Assembly: GCA_903927265.1 (NCBI GenBank)
Contig: CAIYMF010000194.1
Location: 1-41,194, forward strand
Origin: an uncultured bacterium
Lineage (GTDB): Bacteria; Actinomycetota; Actinomycetes; S36-B12; CAIYMF01
Reading direction: 5' to 3'
DNA length: 41,194 nucleotides
Shown in pieces: positions 10,501 through 17,857 of the stretch (the stretch's first letter is position 1; each line of letters opens with the position of its first letter). Below the pieces are notes generated by a model, which was not told where the DNA came from, searched no databases, and was given only the letters and a program-made list of their open reading frames with translations. A program made the position numbers and the translations under genes.

Positions 10501-11126
10501 TCGTAGTACGCCGGAGCGTAGCGTTCGTCGAATCCGCCCCGCGCGCGAAGGAATTCGCCATCAATCAGCAGCGAAGCAGCCGAGCAGTAGTCAACTCGGC
10601 GCTCATAGCGAAAGGCCGGACCATCGGGATCTCCGCCGCGGCCGAAATTCCAACCTGAGCCATCGGAAAAGATGATGCCGCCGGCCTCTTGCACAGTTCC
10701 GTCGGCAAAGACAAGCTTTGACCCCACGGCCAAGGCTCCGCGCGACTGCATGGTTTCGAGCAGCGGGTCAATCCATCGACCTTGCGGAAGCGTGTCGTTG
10801 TTGAGCATCAGAATATGGCGGCCTCGCGCCGCCTCGATGCCACGGTTGGCAGCTCGTAGATAGCCCACATTTTCGGTGAGTGTTACCAGCTGAAGTCCAC
10901 GTATCTTCGCGAGTCGAATTGAGGTGTCATCGGGCGACGCGTCATCGACAACGATCACTTCAACCCGGGCGCTGTTCGCCAACTGCGCTTCGTGAATCGC
11001 CCAGAGACAGTCAAGGGTCATCGGCACCTTGCCATACGCGCAGATGACAACTGACACGTCGGGGCGCGGTCCTGGATCAATGAACTCCCACTGCCACTGC
11101 GGGATGGGGTCGCGGGCGTGACTCAC
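7539..11126 (-). CDS. GT2-GT4-sulfotransferase fusion glycosyltransferase
   Basis: A 1195-residue protein of at least three enzyme domains. Residues 20-245 form a GT2 glycosyltransferase (VSVVICAYG, VEVIVVDDASPDD, ENVGYLRAANRG, LMLNNDTLP, GGFDERYAPAYYEDTD). Residues 285-645 form a GT4 domain (RVIVVDNEVP, GILFVGNFRHPPNADGVQW, RFGAGLKGKVGEALSHG). A coiled coil follows at 660-750. Two repeats of about 38 residues (DPRWYRANYPDVAAAGVDP at 796-814 and TTWYLATYPDVAESDIDP at 835-852) lead to a sulfotransferase-like domain with a 5'-phosphosulfate loop HGFKCAGTTF (928-937) and the partner motif FVREPLARLISAFR (999-1012). It is the last gene of the export operon; its ATG overlaps the wzt stop (ATGA). 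It likely adds sugars to the exported glycan and may sulfate it. Acceptors and sugars are unknown; donor use of PAPS is inferred from the family. Confidence 0.88.
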   Translation of the reverse strand: MSHARDPIPQWQWEFIDPGPRPDVSVVICAYGKVPMTLDCLWAIHEAQLANSARVEVIVVDDASPDDTSIRLAKIRGLQLVTLTENVGYLRAANRGIEAARGRHILMLNNDTLPQGRWIDPLLETMQSRGALAVGSKLVFADGTVQEAGGIIFSDGSGWNFGRGGDPDGPAFRYERRVDYCSAASLLIDGEFLRARGGFDERYAPAYYEDTDACFAAREAGGEVWFQPSSVVVHLEGQSHGTDENSGLKRHQVINRETFIERHAAALREQQPPGAEHVMVARERVRSRVIVVDNEVPTADRDSGSLRLFSIMRGLVRDGYGVTFLPVNGWRRPPYTRRLEAEGVEVLGTEDTWWPHLEALKDSVSHVWLSRPDVTHRYVSKFREVLPDARIVYDTVDLHFLREQRAVAVGTEFGEAPDAKATRKLEIGLMKSVDVVVVVSPVEQQLLIDEEGIATAVVPNVHTTLENWASPSGRDGILFVGNFRHPPNADGVQWLVDEVMPSVWEHNPQLRLRIIGPDAPAEIMALDDDPRIDVLGWVPDLAPFYASCRVVVAPLRFGAGLKGKVGEALSHGVASVLTPVAAEGMPLVSGEHALIEAEPLAFASAIAVVCADDVLWQRLSTQGRQLIAQNYSPAAVRTAVRSLLGGESEDASDESGGTAALPLPSLESAERYIAEADRERSGLRAQLTDAKLAGDVLTEQIERLRSAALAGVGDESRGYVATSPALAPTDRGSDDVRDILTRALTEASAARDVQAGRSYRIAQRWGRLRRRASTGGTPVGASPEHLAALAVSGLVDPRWYRANYPDVAAAGVDPFEHYTTQGWREGRSPGPAFDTTWYLATYPDVAESDIDPAVHYVVWGWQEGRRPTSWALPIGVATQAAVSASEPVVIVEPEPAFEPVVVSVVTTQPREQEAPEVDARGVRLMHVHGFKCAGTTFNWILERNFPGQVSYVESESIGRRLPWQRIRDEVDLANARAISSHLATVPDADSGLAAITVAFVREPLARLISAFRFEQRSASPRFPGESFANYLRRVVNTVESNYQSRLLSPQHFGVSGPFLGWQLNPHLIDLDRPDLFIGVVERFDESMVLLEHRLASMGITFDGAYESPENVSRGEFPTEPGWSGVNRLVDFDRILHRRADRHLSAQLSSLPDAGGALAEYRARCDELRECGPQVSLPENAQWTYLPPVGGEPAGR

Positions 11127-11866
11127 TGGGCTTCCCGTGATGCGTGGTAGTGACGCAACGCCGCGCCTACCGGGCCGAGGAATGTCACCCGGCCTCGATC
11201 AAGTACCAGTGCCTGATCGCAGAATTCCTGCAGGAACGCGTCGGAGTGGCTTGCGAGCACCAAGATTCCTGCGCGCAGCATGAACTCGTTCAGTCGTTCC
11301 TTGGCACGAGCGGTGAACTGAGCGTCGGCCGTTCCGATGCCCTCATCGAGCAACAAAATCTCCGGTTCGATTGCGGTGGAGATGGAGAACGACAGTCGCG
11401 CCACCATTCCTGACGAATACGTGCGCACGGGGTGATCGATGCGGTCACCCAGGTCGGCGAAGGCCGCGATTTCAGCGGCCTTTGACTCCATCTCATCGCG
11501 CGAATGTCCGAGGAGCATTCCGCGGATCATGATGTTCTCGCGCCCGGTCGCGTCGTAACTCATACCAAGGCCGAGATCGAACATGGTGGCAATCTCACCC
11601 TCCGACTGCACGTATCCCGCAGTCGGAGTCAGGATGCCACCCATCACACGCAACAGCGTCGACTTGCCCGCACCATTAGGTCCGATCAGCCCAATGCGGT
11701 CGCCATCCTTGAGGCTGAAGTCAACTCCGTCGAGGGCGCGGATCCACACCGTGTCGTAATCGACACTGCGCTTGAGGTGCCTCAGGAGTGTTCCCTTGGC
11801 GTTGCGACCTGAGACCCCGAAGATCGGAATATCAACGGTGACGTCATTGAGCGTCATGTTGGCCAT
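11123..11866 (-). CDS. wzt: ABC polysaccharide export ATPase
   Basis: A 247-residue ATP-binding subunit of a Wzm/Wzt type glycan exporter. Visible are Walker A GPNGAGKST (62-70), the signature YSSGMVARLSF (150-160, the SGM variant usual for glycan exporters) and Walker B ILLLDEGIGTAD (170-181). The N-terminal region with LDGVDFSLKDGDRIGLIG is typical. There is no C-terminal carbohydrate-binding domain, so chain-end recognition by Wzt is not expected. I chose the ATG at 11866 with GGTGGGG 5 nt upstream; a GTG at 11872 overlapping the wzm stop as GTGA is an equally possible start. Its stop overlaps the start of the GT fusion. It pairs with the wzm gene directly upstream. Confidence 0.94.
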   Translation of the reverse strand: MANMTLNDVTVDIPIFGVSGRNAKGTLLRHLKRSVDYDTVWIRALDGVDFSLKDGDRIGLIGPNGAGKSTLLRVMGGILTPTAGYVQSEGEIATMFDLGLGMSYDATGRENIMIRGMLLGHSRDEMESKAAEIAAFADLGDRIDHPVRTYSSGMVARLSFSISTAIEPEILLLDEGIGTADAQFTARAKERLNEFMLRAGILVLASHSDAFLQEFCDQALVLDRGRVTFLGPVGAALRHYHASREAQ

Positions 11867-11868
11867 GG

Positions 11869-12702
11869 TCACCCCACCCAGTACGCAATCCAGCGTCGGT
11901 TGCGTCCGAAGAGCACCAAGGCGAGAAGTCCGTTGACGATGGTGATGCTGATGATGACCAGCCATACGAAGGGGCGCACCGGCTCATTGAGTAGCGGAGC
12001 CCGAACAGCTTCGAGGAAGTACGCGAATGGATTCCAGATCACCGCGGCGCGGCTCGGCAGCGAATCGACCATCCAGAACACGGGAGTAATGAACATCATC
12101 AACTGCATCGCGCTTGCCACGAACGGCGCGATATCTCGGTAGCGCGCGCACACCGGACCGAGCCATAGGCACACGAAGAACGCATTGAGCACGATGGCGA
12201 GCAATCCGAGCGGGGTCAAAATGAGCGCCCACGGAGAGGGCACTACTCGAAGCAGTATCAACAGCAGCACGACTGGCACCACGTTGTGGGCGAACGTCCA
12301 CACGTGGCTCGCGACGGTGCGATACGAGTAGATCGACAGGGGAAGCGAGGTCGAACGGATGTATCCGGCCTGTCCGAAGTAGGCCTTGGTTGAATCAACG
12401 ATGGATGTGCTGATCAAGCCCCAGACAAGGAAGCCGATCGCGACGTAGGGCAAGAAAGTGGTGAAGTCTTGGCGGAAGAGTCCGGCGTAGACCACCGAAA
12501 TTCCGAGAACGAAGGCCGACATCTGGATAGTGATCCAGAACGGACCGATACGGCTGCGACGGTACTGCGCGATCAAGTCTTGGTAGGCGATCATCCACCA
12601 GAGTTGGCGTCGCTGCCAGCCCGCGCGGATGTCGGAAAGTGCTACCGAAATGGGGTGTTTGACCTCGGGAGGTGACCCTGGCGTGATGGCCGTGGCGCTC
12701 AT
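11869..12702 (-). CDS. wzm: ABC polysaccharide export permease
   Basis: A 277-residue ABC-2 type membrane subunit with six hydrophobic segments (for example AFVLGISVVYAGLF, FLPYVAIGFLVWGLI, VVPVVLLLILLRVV, ILTPLGLLAIVLNAFFV). Near residue 45 is the family's RRSRIGPFWITIQMS and in the second half FITPVFWMVDSLP, both common in Wzm/RfbA/TagG permeases. Its ATG overlaps the stop of the upstream RgpF-WbsX gene by ATGA, and its TGA overlaps or abuts the wzt start, so exporter and glycosyltransferases are made together. It would move the lipid-linked glycan across the cytoplasmic membrane. Confidence 0.95.
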   Translation of the reverse strand: MSATAITPGSPPEVKHPISVALSDIRAGWQRRQLWWMIAYQDLIAQYRRSRIGPFWITIQMSAFVLGISVVYAGLFRQDFTTFLPYVAIGFLVWGLISTSIVDSTKAYFGQAGYIRSTSLPLSIYSYRTVASHVWTFAHNVVPVVLLLILLRVVPSPWALILTPLGLLAIVLNAFFVCLWLGPVCARYRDIAPFVASAMQLMMFITPVFWMVDSLPSRAAVIWNPFAYFLEAVRAPLLNEPVRPFVWLVIISITIVNGLLALVLFGRNRRWIAYWVG

Positions 12703-14894
12703 CGCTCGTACTCCTTCTGCTCAGGTGCAGCAGCGGACTCGACGCTGGACTCACACTCTCTCGGACCTACGACGTCGTGAATGGCCTCGAGGTTCCCTCG
12801 CGCAAACCGCTGATCAGGCTCGAGGTGGGCACCCTCAGCCCATTCATTCCAGGCATTGACGAACACCAGGGGCTCGGGGCCAGCGGCCACTGCTGCCTCC
12901 GAGGCCGAGGCCACCCATCGTCGGAAAGTCAGCGGGTTGCTGCCATGGAAGACATAGGCGGCCGATCCGCGTCGCGCCGTATTGTCCCAACCGGGCATCA
13001 CCCCAGGGTGAATGCGCAGCCCGCCCGGGCCGCTGGTCGACAGATCGGCGCCGCGTACGGCCGCTTCGTACGAAAGCACGTCCCCGGAGTTTCCTTGGTC
13101 GTATCCCGCAGCATCATCGGCCAGCGACTCGAGTCCGATACCTGATCCGGGGGTGAAGCGAACCAACGAGTCGAGGGAACTGAGCACGGTGGCGGGGATG
13201 GGTTCAAAGTCGCGCGACGGAACGACAGCGGCCACATGCAGGCCGCCGAGTCCGGCAGCCTCAGCGCGCGCCTTCCACACGGCAATTGCCGCGGCGGCAT
13301 TCGGGATGAGCCCTACTCGGTAAAGCACGAGCAGAGGAAGTCCGTTGACCTGCACATACCGAGGATCGCTCAGCGCCGGAAGGATGTCGTCGAAATAGCG
13401 CTCGGCCCACCCATCGGGAAAGGTTTGGCTCACCAAGACGTCCGAGTCGAGCCCGTCCCAGCGTCGCGTCCAGTTCTCATTGGCCCAACACAGCGCGAAA
13501 GGAAACGGGATGGTCGGATCGGCAAGCAGCGACTCAAGGGGTTCATTGAGAAGCGTGCGCCCGTTGAACCAGTAGTGGTGCATGACAAAGCCATCGACAC
13601 CGTGTTCAGCAGCCAGTTGCGCCTGCTGACGCATCACGTCGGGACCTAGACTGTAGGCACCAAGTTCGGTGGGGACATGCGGTTGCAGATGGCGTGCAAA
13701 GAGCGGTGCGGCACTTTCAACATTGCGCCAGTCAGTGAAGCCTTCGCCCCACCACTCATCGTTCTCGGCAATGCGGTGGTACTGCGGCAGATAAAACGCA
13801 AGCACCCGCGGACGTTCACTCACAGCGCGACTACGGTGCAATCGGCTCGGCACATCGTCCATCGTGACAATCTGCTGTCCGCTCGCCGTCACCAACAGAC
13901 CGAGCAGACGCTCGATGGCGTGCGCTGTGGTGGCATCGGTTTGCCCACCCTCATCAGGGAAGTCGTCGACGCTGAGATCGAGATCGGCCAACCGCTGCAA
14001 CACCCACGGGCGGCACCAGAACATTGACCCGGCCGCAAACTCGAGAGTGTCGGGATCGATGGCAAGGGGAAGCCGGGCCGCCAGCGCTTGGACGAGCGGC
14101 TGATTGCGACCCCAGTGGTCAGGGCCTGACACGTGACCGGTCGGCGCGATGATTCCGACGGACGGATCACGGCTGAGTAGTTCGATGACGTGCCCCACCT
14201 CGCTCGGTGACGGAAGCAGTCCATCAAGCAAGCGAATGCGCCAACCGTCTCCATCAATGCGGTGCGGGGATCGCTTGGTATGCACCTTCAGAATCGCCTC
14301 GTAGCCGTCGAAATGACCTTCATTGGCCAGCGCGACCAACGGTCCGAGGTCTCGGCCCCTGTTGGGCACCGTCTGAACGCGGGCGTAAGGGAAGTGGCCC
14401 ACGATGCGGGGGACGAGCCAGTCGGCGCGATCGTCGACCAACGTCACGAGCAAATCAAAAGGTTCGGGGATACGCGCCAGCCGACTGGCGATGTCGTCCC
14501 ATACCTCGGGGTAGTAGACATGCGCGACGACGAGCACCCGTGACTTCCGAATGGGAACAGCGCCGCCGGGGCGTCGCGCTCGCAGCGTGTTTGGAGGTGC
14601 TGCGAGTCGGTGGACCAACTCAGCTAACTCGGGTTCGACGGCCGTGGGTGGGAAGAGACCGGCCACCGGTGCGGCAACCGGACCACCGGTCACGCGGCGA
14701 CGGATTCGTCGGGGCACCTGGCGAACTCGCCGAACTCGCCCGGCCACCATTCGAATCGGTGAGGTGACCCGCCATGAACTGGAGGACAGCACCTCGTCCA
14801 TCTGCCGCCGATACTCGGCAAGGCCGGCTTCGAGTTGGGACACGCGCAGCCGAAGCCGCTCGTTCTCTTCGAGAACCGCGTCGAGCAACTCCAA
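12699..14894 (-). CDS. RgpF-WbsX glycosyltransferase fusion
   Basis: A protein of about 731 residues that opens the export operon. A short coiled coil (1-40) ends in VLSSSSWRVTSPIR, a motif often found at the start of glycan-assembly proteins. Residues about 113-350 match the rhamnan synthesis F (RgpF) domain (VLVVAHVYYPEVWDD, VPNRGRDLGPLVALANEG, ILKVHTKRSPHR). Residues 362-710 match the WbsX domain (VLAFYLPQYHRIAEND, WWGEGFTDWRNV, HYWFNGRTLL, ALCWANENWTRRWDG, FVNAWNEWAEG). Both domains occur in O-antigen and capsule loci, with limited biochemical proof. The start is uncertain: the frame stays open to 15353, into the divergent gene. I chose TTG at 14894 because AGAGAGG lies 8 nt upstream and the coiled coil begins there. 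Its stop overlaps the wzm start. Confidence 0.85.
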   Translation of the reverse strand: MELLDAVLEENERLRLRVSQLEAGLAEYRRQMDEVLSSSSWRVTSPIRMVAGRVRRVRQVPRRIRRRVTGGPVAAPVAGLFPPTAVEPELAELVHRLAAPPNTLRARRPGGAVPIRKSRVLVVAHVYYPEVWDDIASRLARIPEPFDLLVTLVDDRADWLVPRIVGHFPYARVQTVPNRGRDLGPLVALANEGHFDGYEAILKVHTKRSPHRIDGDGWRIRLLDGLLPSPSEVGHVIELLSRDPSVGIIAPTGHVSGPDHWGRNQPLVQALAARLPLAIDPDTLEFAAGSMFWCRPWVLQRLADLDLSVDDFPDEGGQTDATTAHAIERLLGLLVTASGQQIVTMDDVPSRLHRSRAVSERPRVLAFYLPQYHRIAENDEWWGEGFTDWRNVESAAPLFARHLQPHVPTELGAYSLGPDVMRQQAQLAAEHGVDGFVMHHYWFNGRTLLNEPLESLLADPTIPFPFALCWANENWTRRWDGLDSDVLVSQTFPDGWAERYFDDILPALSDPRYVQVNGLPLLVLYRVGLIPNAAAAIAVWKARAEAAGLGGLHVAAVVPSRDFEPIPATVLSSLDSLVRFTPGSGIGLESLADDAAGYDQGNSGDVLSYEAAVRGADLSTSGPGGLRIHPGVMPGWDNTARRGSAAYVFHGSNPLTFRRWVASASEAAVAAGPEPLVFVNAWNEWAEGAHLEPDQRFARGNLEAIHDVVGPRECESSVESAAAPEQKEYER

Positions 14895-15283
14895 TTCCGG
14901 CCCTCTCTGAGCACAGGGGGCGGGTCGTACGCCGTCCCTTTGACTGGGTTTCAGTCTAGAGGCAGCCGCAGCCCTCACGTTTGAGCACACCCGGTGATCA
15001 TCGACCGACTCGCCGCCCGAGGGCATCTCCTGACCGAAGAAGCCCAACTCGGTCATCGATTGACCAAAGAAGCCTGAGTGAGGAGTGGGGTTCGCACCTG
15101 GGCCTACCGCGCGTAGGGAAATCCCTACGCCGGGTTTGTGTTCCCGCCTCAGATAGCGGAGAGTAATCGATCGTCCCATCAGCAACGGGTCAATTCGGGC
15201 ATCAGTGGAGCCAAACGGGCCTCTGCTGCGTCTGAACCACGGACCGGGAAAATCTCGGCAGCACACAGCGATAGGAGGTACGG
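14895..15283. promoter_or_regulatory. Divergent intergenic region of the polysaccharide locus
   Basis: About 390 nt separate the export operon (minus) from the sugar transferase (plus). For the minus operon a TAGACT box at 14958-14953 would give a leader of about 50 nt to the TTG start. Two copies of a GACC(G/A)AAGAAGCC direct repeat lie at about 15031 and 15062. A perfect 20-nt palindrome is at 15111-15130. The minus frame stays open here but without domain-like sequence. Confidence 0.45.
15111..15130. promoter_or_regulatory. Perfect palindrome, candidate operator
   Basis: GCGTAGGGA is followed by AA and its exact complement TCCCTACGC, a 9-nt inverted repeat with a 2-nt spacer. It lies in the middle of the divergent region between the two polysaccharide transcription units. 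The shape fits a dimeric helix-turn-helix regulator (LuxR/NarL-like sites often carry TAGGG half sites); that assignment is inference. Confidence 0.5.
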
Positions 15284-16012
15284 ATGACCACAGACTCCGC
15301 ACTTCCGCCACGCGTGATGTTCCCATCGGTGATGGCTGATCTGTCGTACTCACTGCTTCCAGCCGCCCCTGCGCCGGCGAAGTTGGCCATAGCGCCCGCC
15401 ACCACGATCAGTTCGACCTTTCTGACCGCCAAGCGGATCATCGACGTGGTGCTCTCCACCCTCATGCTTCTCGTGCTTCTTCCGTTCATGCTGGTCATTG
15501 CACTGGCAATCATGCTGACCAGTCGCGGCCCGGTTCTACTCGTGCAAGACCGGGTCGGATTGAGAGGTGAGCCGCTCGGAATGCTCAAGTTCCGCACCAT
15601 GATTGATGGCGCCCACGAAATGCGCGACGAAATCATCGGTCGACCCGACGAAGGCATCCTCGATCGATACCGCGACGATCCGCGCATCACCCCTGTAGGT
15701 CGCGTTCTGCGCCGCTGGTCATTGGATGAGCTTCCGCAGTTACTCAATGTGCTCGGCGGTTCGATGTCACTGGTGGGACCTCGCCCGATTCTTCCCGAGG
15801 AAGTGGCACTGCTTTCGCCCATCGATCACCGTCGCCACGCCGTCAAGCCCGGTATCACCGGACTGTGGCAGGTGCGCGGCCGCAAAACGGTCACGTGGGA
15901 TGACCGAATGGTCCTCGACCACGCCTACCTCGACGAATGCTCGGTGCGACTGGATTCAGCCATCTTGGTGCGCACTCTCGGGGCCGTCGTGCATGGCGTC
16001 GGCGCTTACTAA
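15284..16012 (+). CDS. Undecaprenyl-phosphate sugar phosphotransferase
   Basis: A 242-residue phosphoglycosyl transferase of the bacterial sugar transferase family, which moves a sugar-1-phosphate to undecaprenyl phosphate to start glycan assembly. After a 45-residue N-terminal part comes the membrane hairpin (VVLSTLMLLVLLPFMLVIALAI), then the core motifs GPVLLVQDRVGLRG, MLKFRTMIDGA, ITPVGRVLRRWSLDELPQL, MSLVGPRPILPEE and PGITGLWQVRGR. It has the short PglC-like layout and lacks the large N-terminal membrane half of WbaP. A strong AGGAGGT lies 7 nt before the ATG. It is divergent from the export operon and is its likely entry enzyme. Which sugar phosphate it uses cannot be read from the sequence. 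Confidence 0.95.
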   Translation: MTTDSALPPRVMFPSVMADLSYSLLPAAPAPAKLAIAPATTISSTFLTAKRIIDVVLSTLMLLVLLPFMLVIALAIMLTSRGPVLLVQDRVGLRGEPLGMLKFRTMIDGAHEMRDEIIGRPDEGILDRYRDDPRITPVGRVLRRWSLDELPQLLNVLGGSMSLVGPRPILPEEVALLSPIDHRRHAVKPGITGLWQVRGRKTVTWDDRMVLDHAYLDECSVRLDSAILVRTLGAVVHGVGAY

Positions 16013-16034
16013 CCAACCCCTCCGCCGTCACACC

Positions 16035-16106
16035 TCCACCACCACCACCACCACCCCCCCCGCATCGGGGGCACCCAAGCGCGCACCTAGCGCGCAGCGC
16101 CGCCCC
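16035..16106 (+). repeat. Structured intergenic repeat, copy 1, with CCA run
   Basis: A run of CCA triplets and C residues (16035-16060) leads into the 34-nt repeat at 16061-16094 (identical with copy 2 for 35 nt). An inner stem GCGCGC / GCGCGC (16079-16084 with 16090-16095, loop ACCTA) and a 5-bp outer stem (16068-16072 with 16102-16106) can form. It lies just after the sugar transferase and in sense with it. It overlaps the 3' end of the convergent ribokinase gene and provides that gene's stop codon. Confidence 0.75.
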
Positions 16107-16926
16107 AGTCCCCTAGCTCCCAGCCCTGAGCGCCACGGATTTCCACGGCGCGTGCACCCGCGCCAACCGCCAACTCCAGCGCTTCCTGCCGACCAGCACC
16201 CAACGCCAACGCTGCGGCAAGTGCACCGGTGAACGCATCGCCCGCCCCGGTGGAATCGACGACGTGTGCGTCAGGACTCGGTACAGCAAGCTCGCCCCAC
16301 CGCGCCCCAGCTGCGCCGCGGGTCATAACCACTGACGAATGGCTCAGCCCCGCGCCCATGAGCGCGGCGTACTCACTCTCATTGACGACCAGAATGTCGC
16401 AAAGTTCAAGCATGTCGATCGGAAGCACTGCGAACGGTGACGGATTGAGCACGACGATCGCGCCCGCCGCGTGACCTTTCACGATCGCTCGGCACACCAC
16501 ATCGACGGGAACTTCCAGTTGCAGCAGCACCACATCTCCCGGGCCAAAGTGCGCCTGCTCGACATCGTCAGGTGTGAGCGCGGAATTCGCCCCTGCCACC
16601 ACGACAATGCAGTTCTCCCCATGTGCATCGACGAGAATCACTGCGTGGCCCGTGACCAGCCCTGACACAACTCGAAGCGAACCCACACCAACGCCTCGCT
16701 GTTCGAGCCCGCTCCGATAGCGACCGCCATTGTCGTCATCACCAAGGCAACCCACGAGCGTCACGCGCGCGCCCGCGGCGCTCGCGGCGACCGCTTGATT
16801 GGCGCCTTTACCACCTGGGTAGGTGCGGAAATCGCGCCCCGCGACGGTCTCACCCGGCGCAGGAAAGGTCTCCACATTCGCGACGAGATCAATATTCAAC
16901 GATCCGACCACCCATACCTGCGCCAT
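16087..16926 (-). CDS. Ribokinase-family (PfkB) sugar kinase
   Basis: A 279-residue PfkB-family kinase closest in pattern to ribokinase. The N-terminal motif GSLNIDLVANVETFPAPGET, the glycine-rich GGKGANQAVA (38-47) and the anion-hole/catalytic motif DSTGAGDAFTGAL near residue 230 are intact. It would phosphorylate ribose or another sugar with ATP in the cytoplasm. An AGGAG lies 7 nt before the ATG. It is the last gene of the second polysaccharide operon, 9 nt after the acyltransferase, and no ribose transporter is nearby, so another sugar substrate is possible. Its last codons and the stop TAG lie inside the intergenic repeat. Confidence 0.9.
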   Translation of the reverse strand: MAQVWVVGSLNIDLVANVETFPAPGETVAGRDFRTYPGGKGANQAVAASAAGARVTLVGCLGDDDNGGRYRSGLEQRGVGVGSLRVVSGLVTGHAVILVDAHGENCIVVVAGANSALTPDDVEQAHFGPGDVVLLQLEVPVDVVCRAIVKGHAAGAIVVLNPSPFAVLPIDMLELCDILVVNESEYAALMGAGLSHSSVVMTRGAAGARWGELAVPSPDAHVVDSTGAGDAFTGALAAALALGAGRQEALELAVGAGARAVEIRGAQGWELGDWGGAAR

Positions 16927-16935
16927 CGTGGGCTC

Positions 16936-17838
16936 CTAGCCCGTCGCTAGTTCATTCGCGCGATACGCCGGGAAGTAACCCGTACTCACATTCACAGACA
17001 GTCGCTCGTACCGCGGTGCATCCAGCACGGCCGACAGCAACCACGTCGGTCGTGTGTGTGTGGCCCACCGGCGCTTGAACACCGACAAGCCGTCTTCGTC
17101 AGAAGCCGTCGCACCCGCACCCGCACCCAAACTCAACCACTGTGCGCGCGCGCTGAAGAATTCAACGGCACACGCGGTCAACCCTGCGGCCGCCTGCAAT
17201 CGGTACGCCTCGTCGGTGACACCCACGAGATGCAGATAGGCGACATCGTCACGCTGCAGGTAGACGTGAGCGGCGACAACGATCCCCTCCTGCCGGGCCA
17301 CGATCAGTTGCGCACCCGACAACTGCAGTTGCTCAGCAAGGGCAGTTGGCGACATCGCCCGTAGGCCCGTGAGACCAAAGCGCGCGGAAAGGTTGCTGTA
17401 CAACTGAACCCAGTCATCGACGTACTGCATCGGATCATCGGCAACCTCAATCTGCAGCGACCGCGCAGCCCGCCGTGCGTTACGCCGCTGACCCTGGTCT
17501 CCGATTGTGGCCAGTGGCTGCTGCACATCGATGACGAAGTGGTCTTTCCACGGCACTAGCCGAACACCGGGGACACCTTCGAGCATCGATGCCGACACGT
17601 CCCCGAATGGATCGGTTACCAACACCAGCGACACGAGTTCGGGCGCGAGAGCCCGAAGATCGTCAGGCAATCCATCCCAGTGAGGCGCGCTGAAGAGTGG
17701 GTAACACCCCATAGCGTCACGGTCATTGCTACTAGGTACCGCACGCTCGAGTAACCAACCGCCACTCGCAGGCAACAATCGAGGCGTTCCGAACTCGCGC
17801 AGCGAGGCCGCGTAGGCCGGATCGGAATACGCCAGCAT
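16936..17838 (-). CDS. FemAB/GNAT-like acyltransferase
   Basis: A protein of about 300 residues with the double-GNAT layout of FemAB/BioF2-like acyltransferases: RRNARRAARSLQIEV in the middle, LIVARQEGIVVAAHVYLQ as the core strand pair, and SLGAGAGATASDEDGLSVFKRRW near the end, a typical Gly-rich and FKR motif. Such enzymes in surface glycan loci add an amino acid or acyl group to an amino sugar. The open frame goes up to 17913, overlapping the upstream GT2 gene by 56 nt. I chose the ATG at 17838; GTG at 17850 is an alternative, and neither has a strong ribosome binding site. The DegT aminotransferase in the same operon may provide the amino group that it acylates. Confidence 0.78.
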   Translation of the reverse strand: MLAYSDPAYAASLREFGTPRLLPASGGWLLERAVPSSNDRDAMGCYPLFSAPHWDGLPDDLRALAPELVSLVLVTDPFGDVSASMLEGVPGVRLVPWKDHFVIDVQQPLATIGDQGQRRNARRAARSLQIEVADDPMQYVDDWVQLYSNLSARFGLTGLRAMSPTALAEQLQLSGAQLIVARQEGIVVAAHVYLQRDDVAYLHLVGVTDEAYRLQAAAGLTACAVEFFSARAQWLSLGAGAGATASDEDGLSVFKRRWATHTRPTWLLSAVLDAPRYERLSVNVSTGYFPAYRANELATG

Positions 17839-17857
17839 CGGGCCTGTCACCGTCAAC

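Noticed and set aside
9741-10658. A 305-codon plus-strand open frame opposite the GT fusion
   Set aside because: It lies wholly inside the GT2/GT4 region on the other strand and its translation shows no domain.
14895-15353. Upstream extension of the RgpF-WbsX protein
   Set aside because: It would run into the divergent sugar transferase gene, has no domain, and contains the palindrome and a likely promoter.
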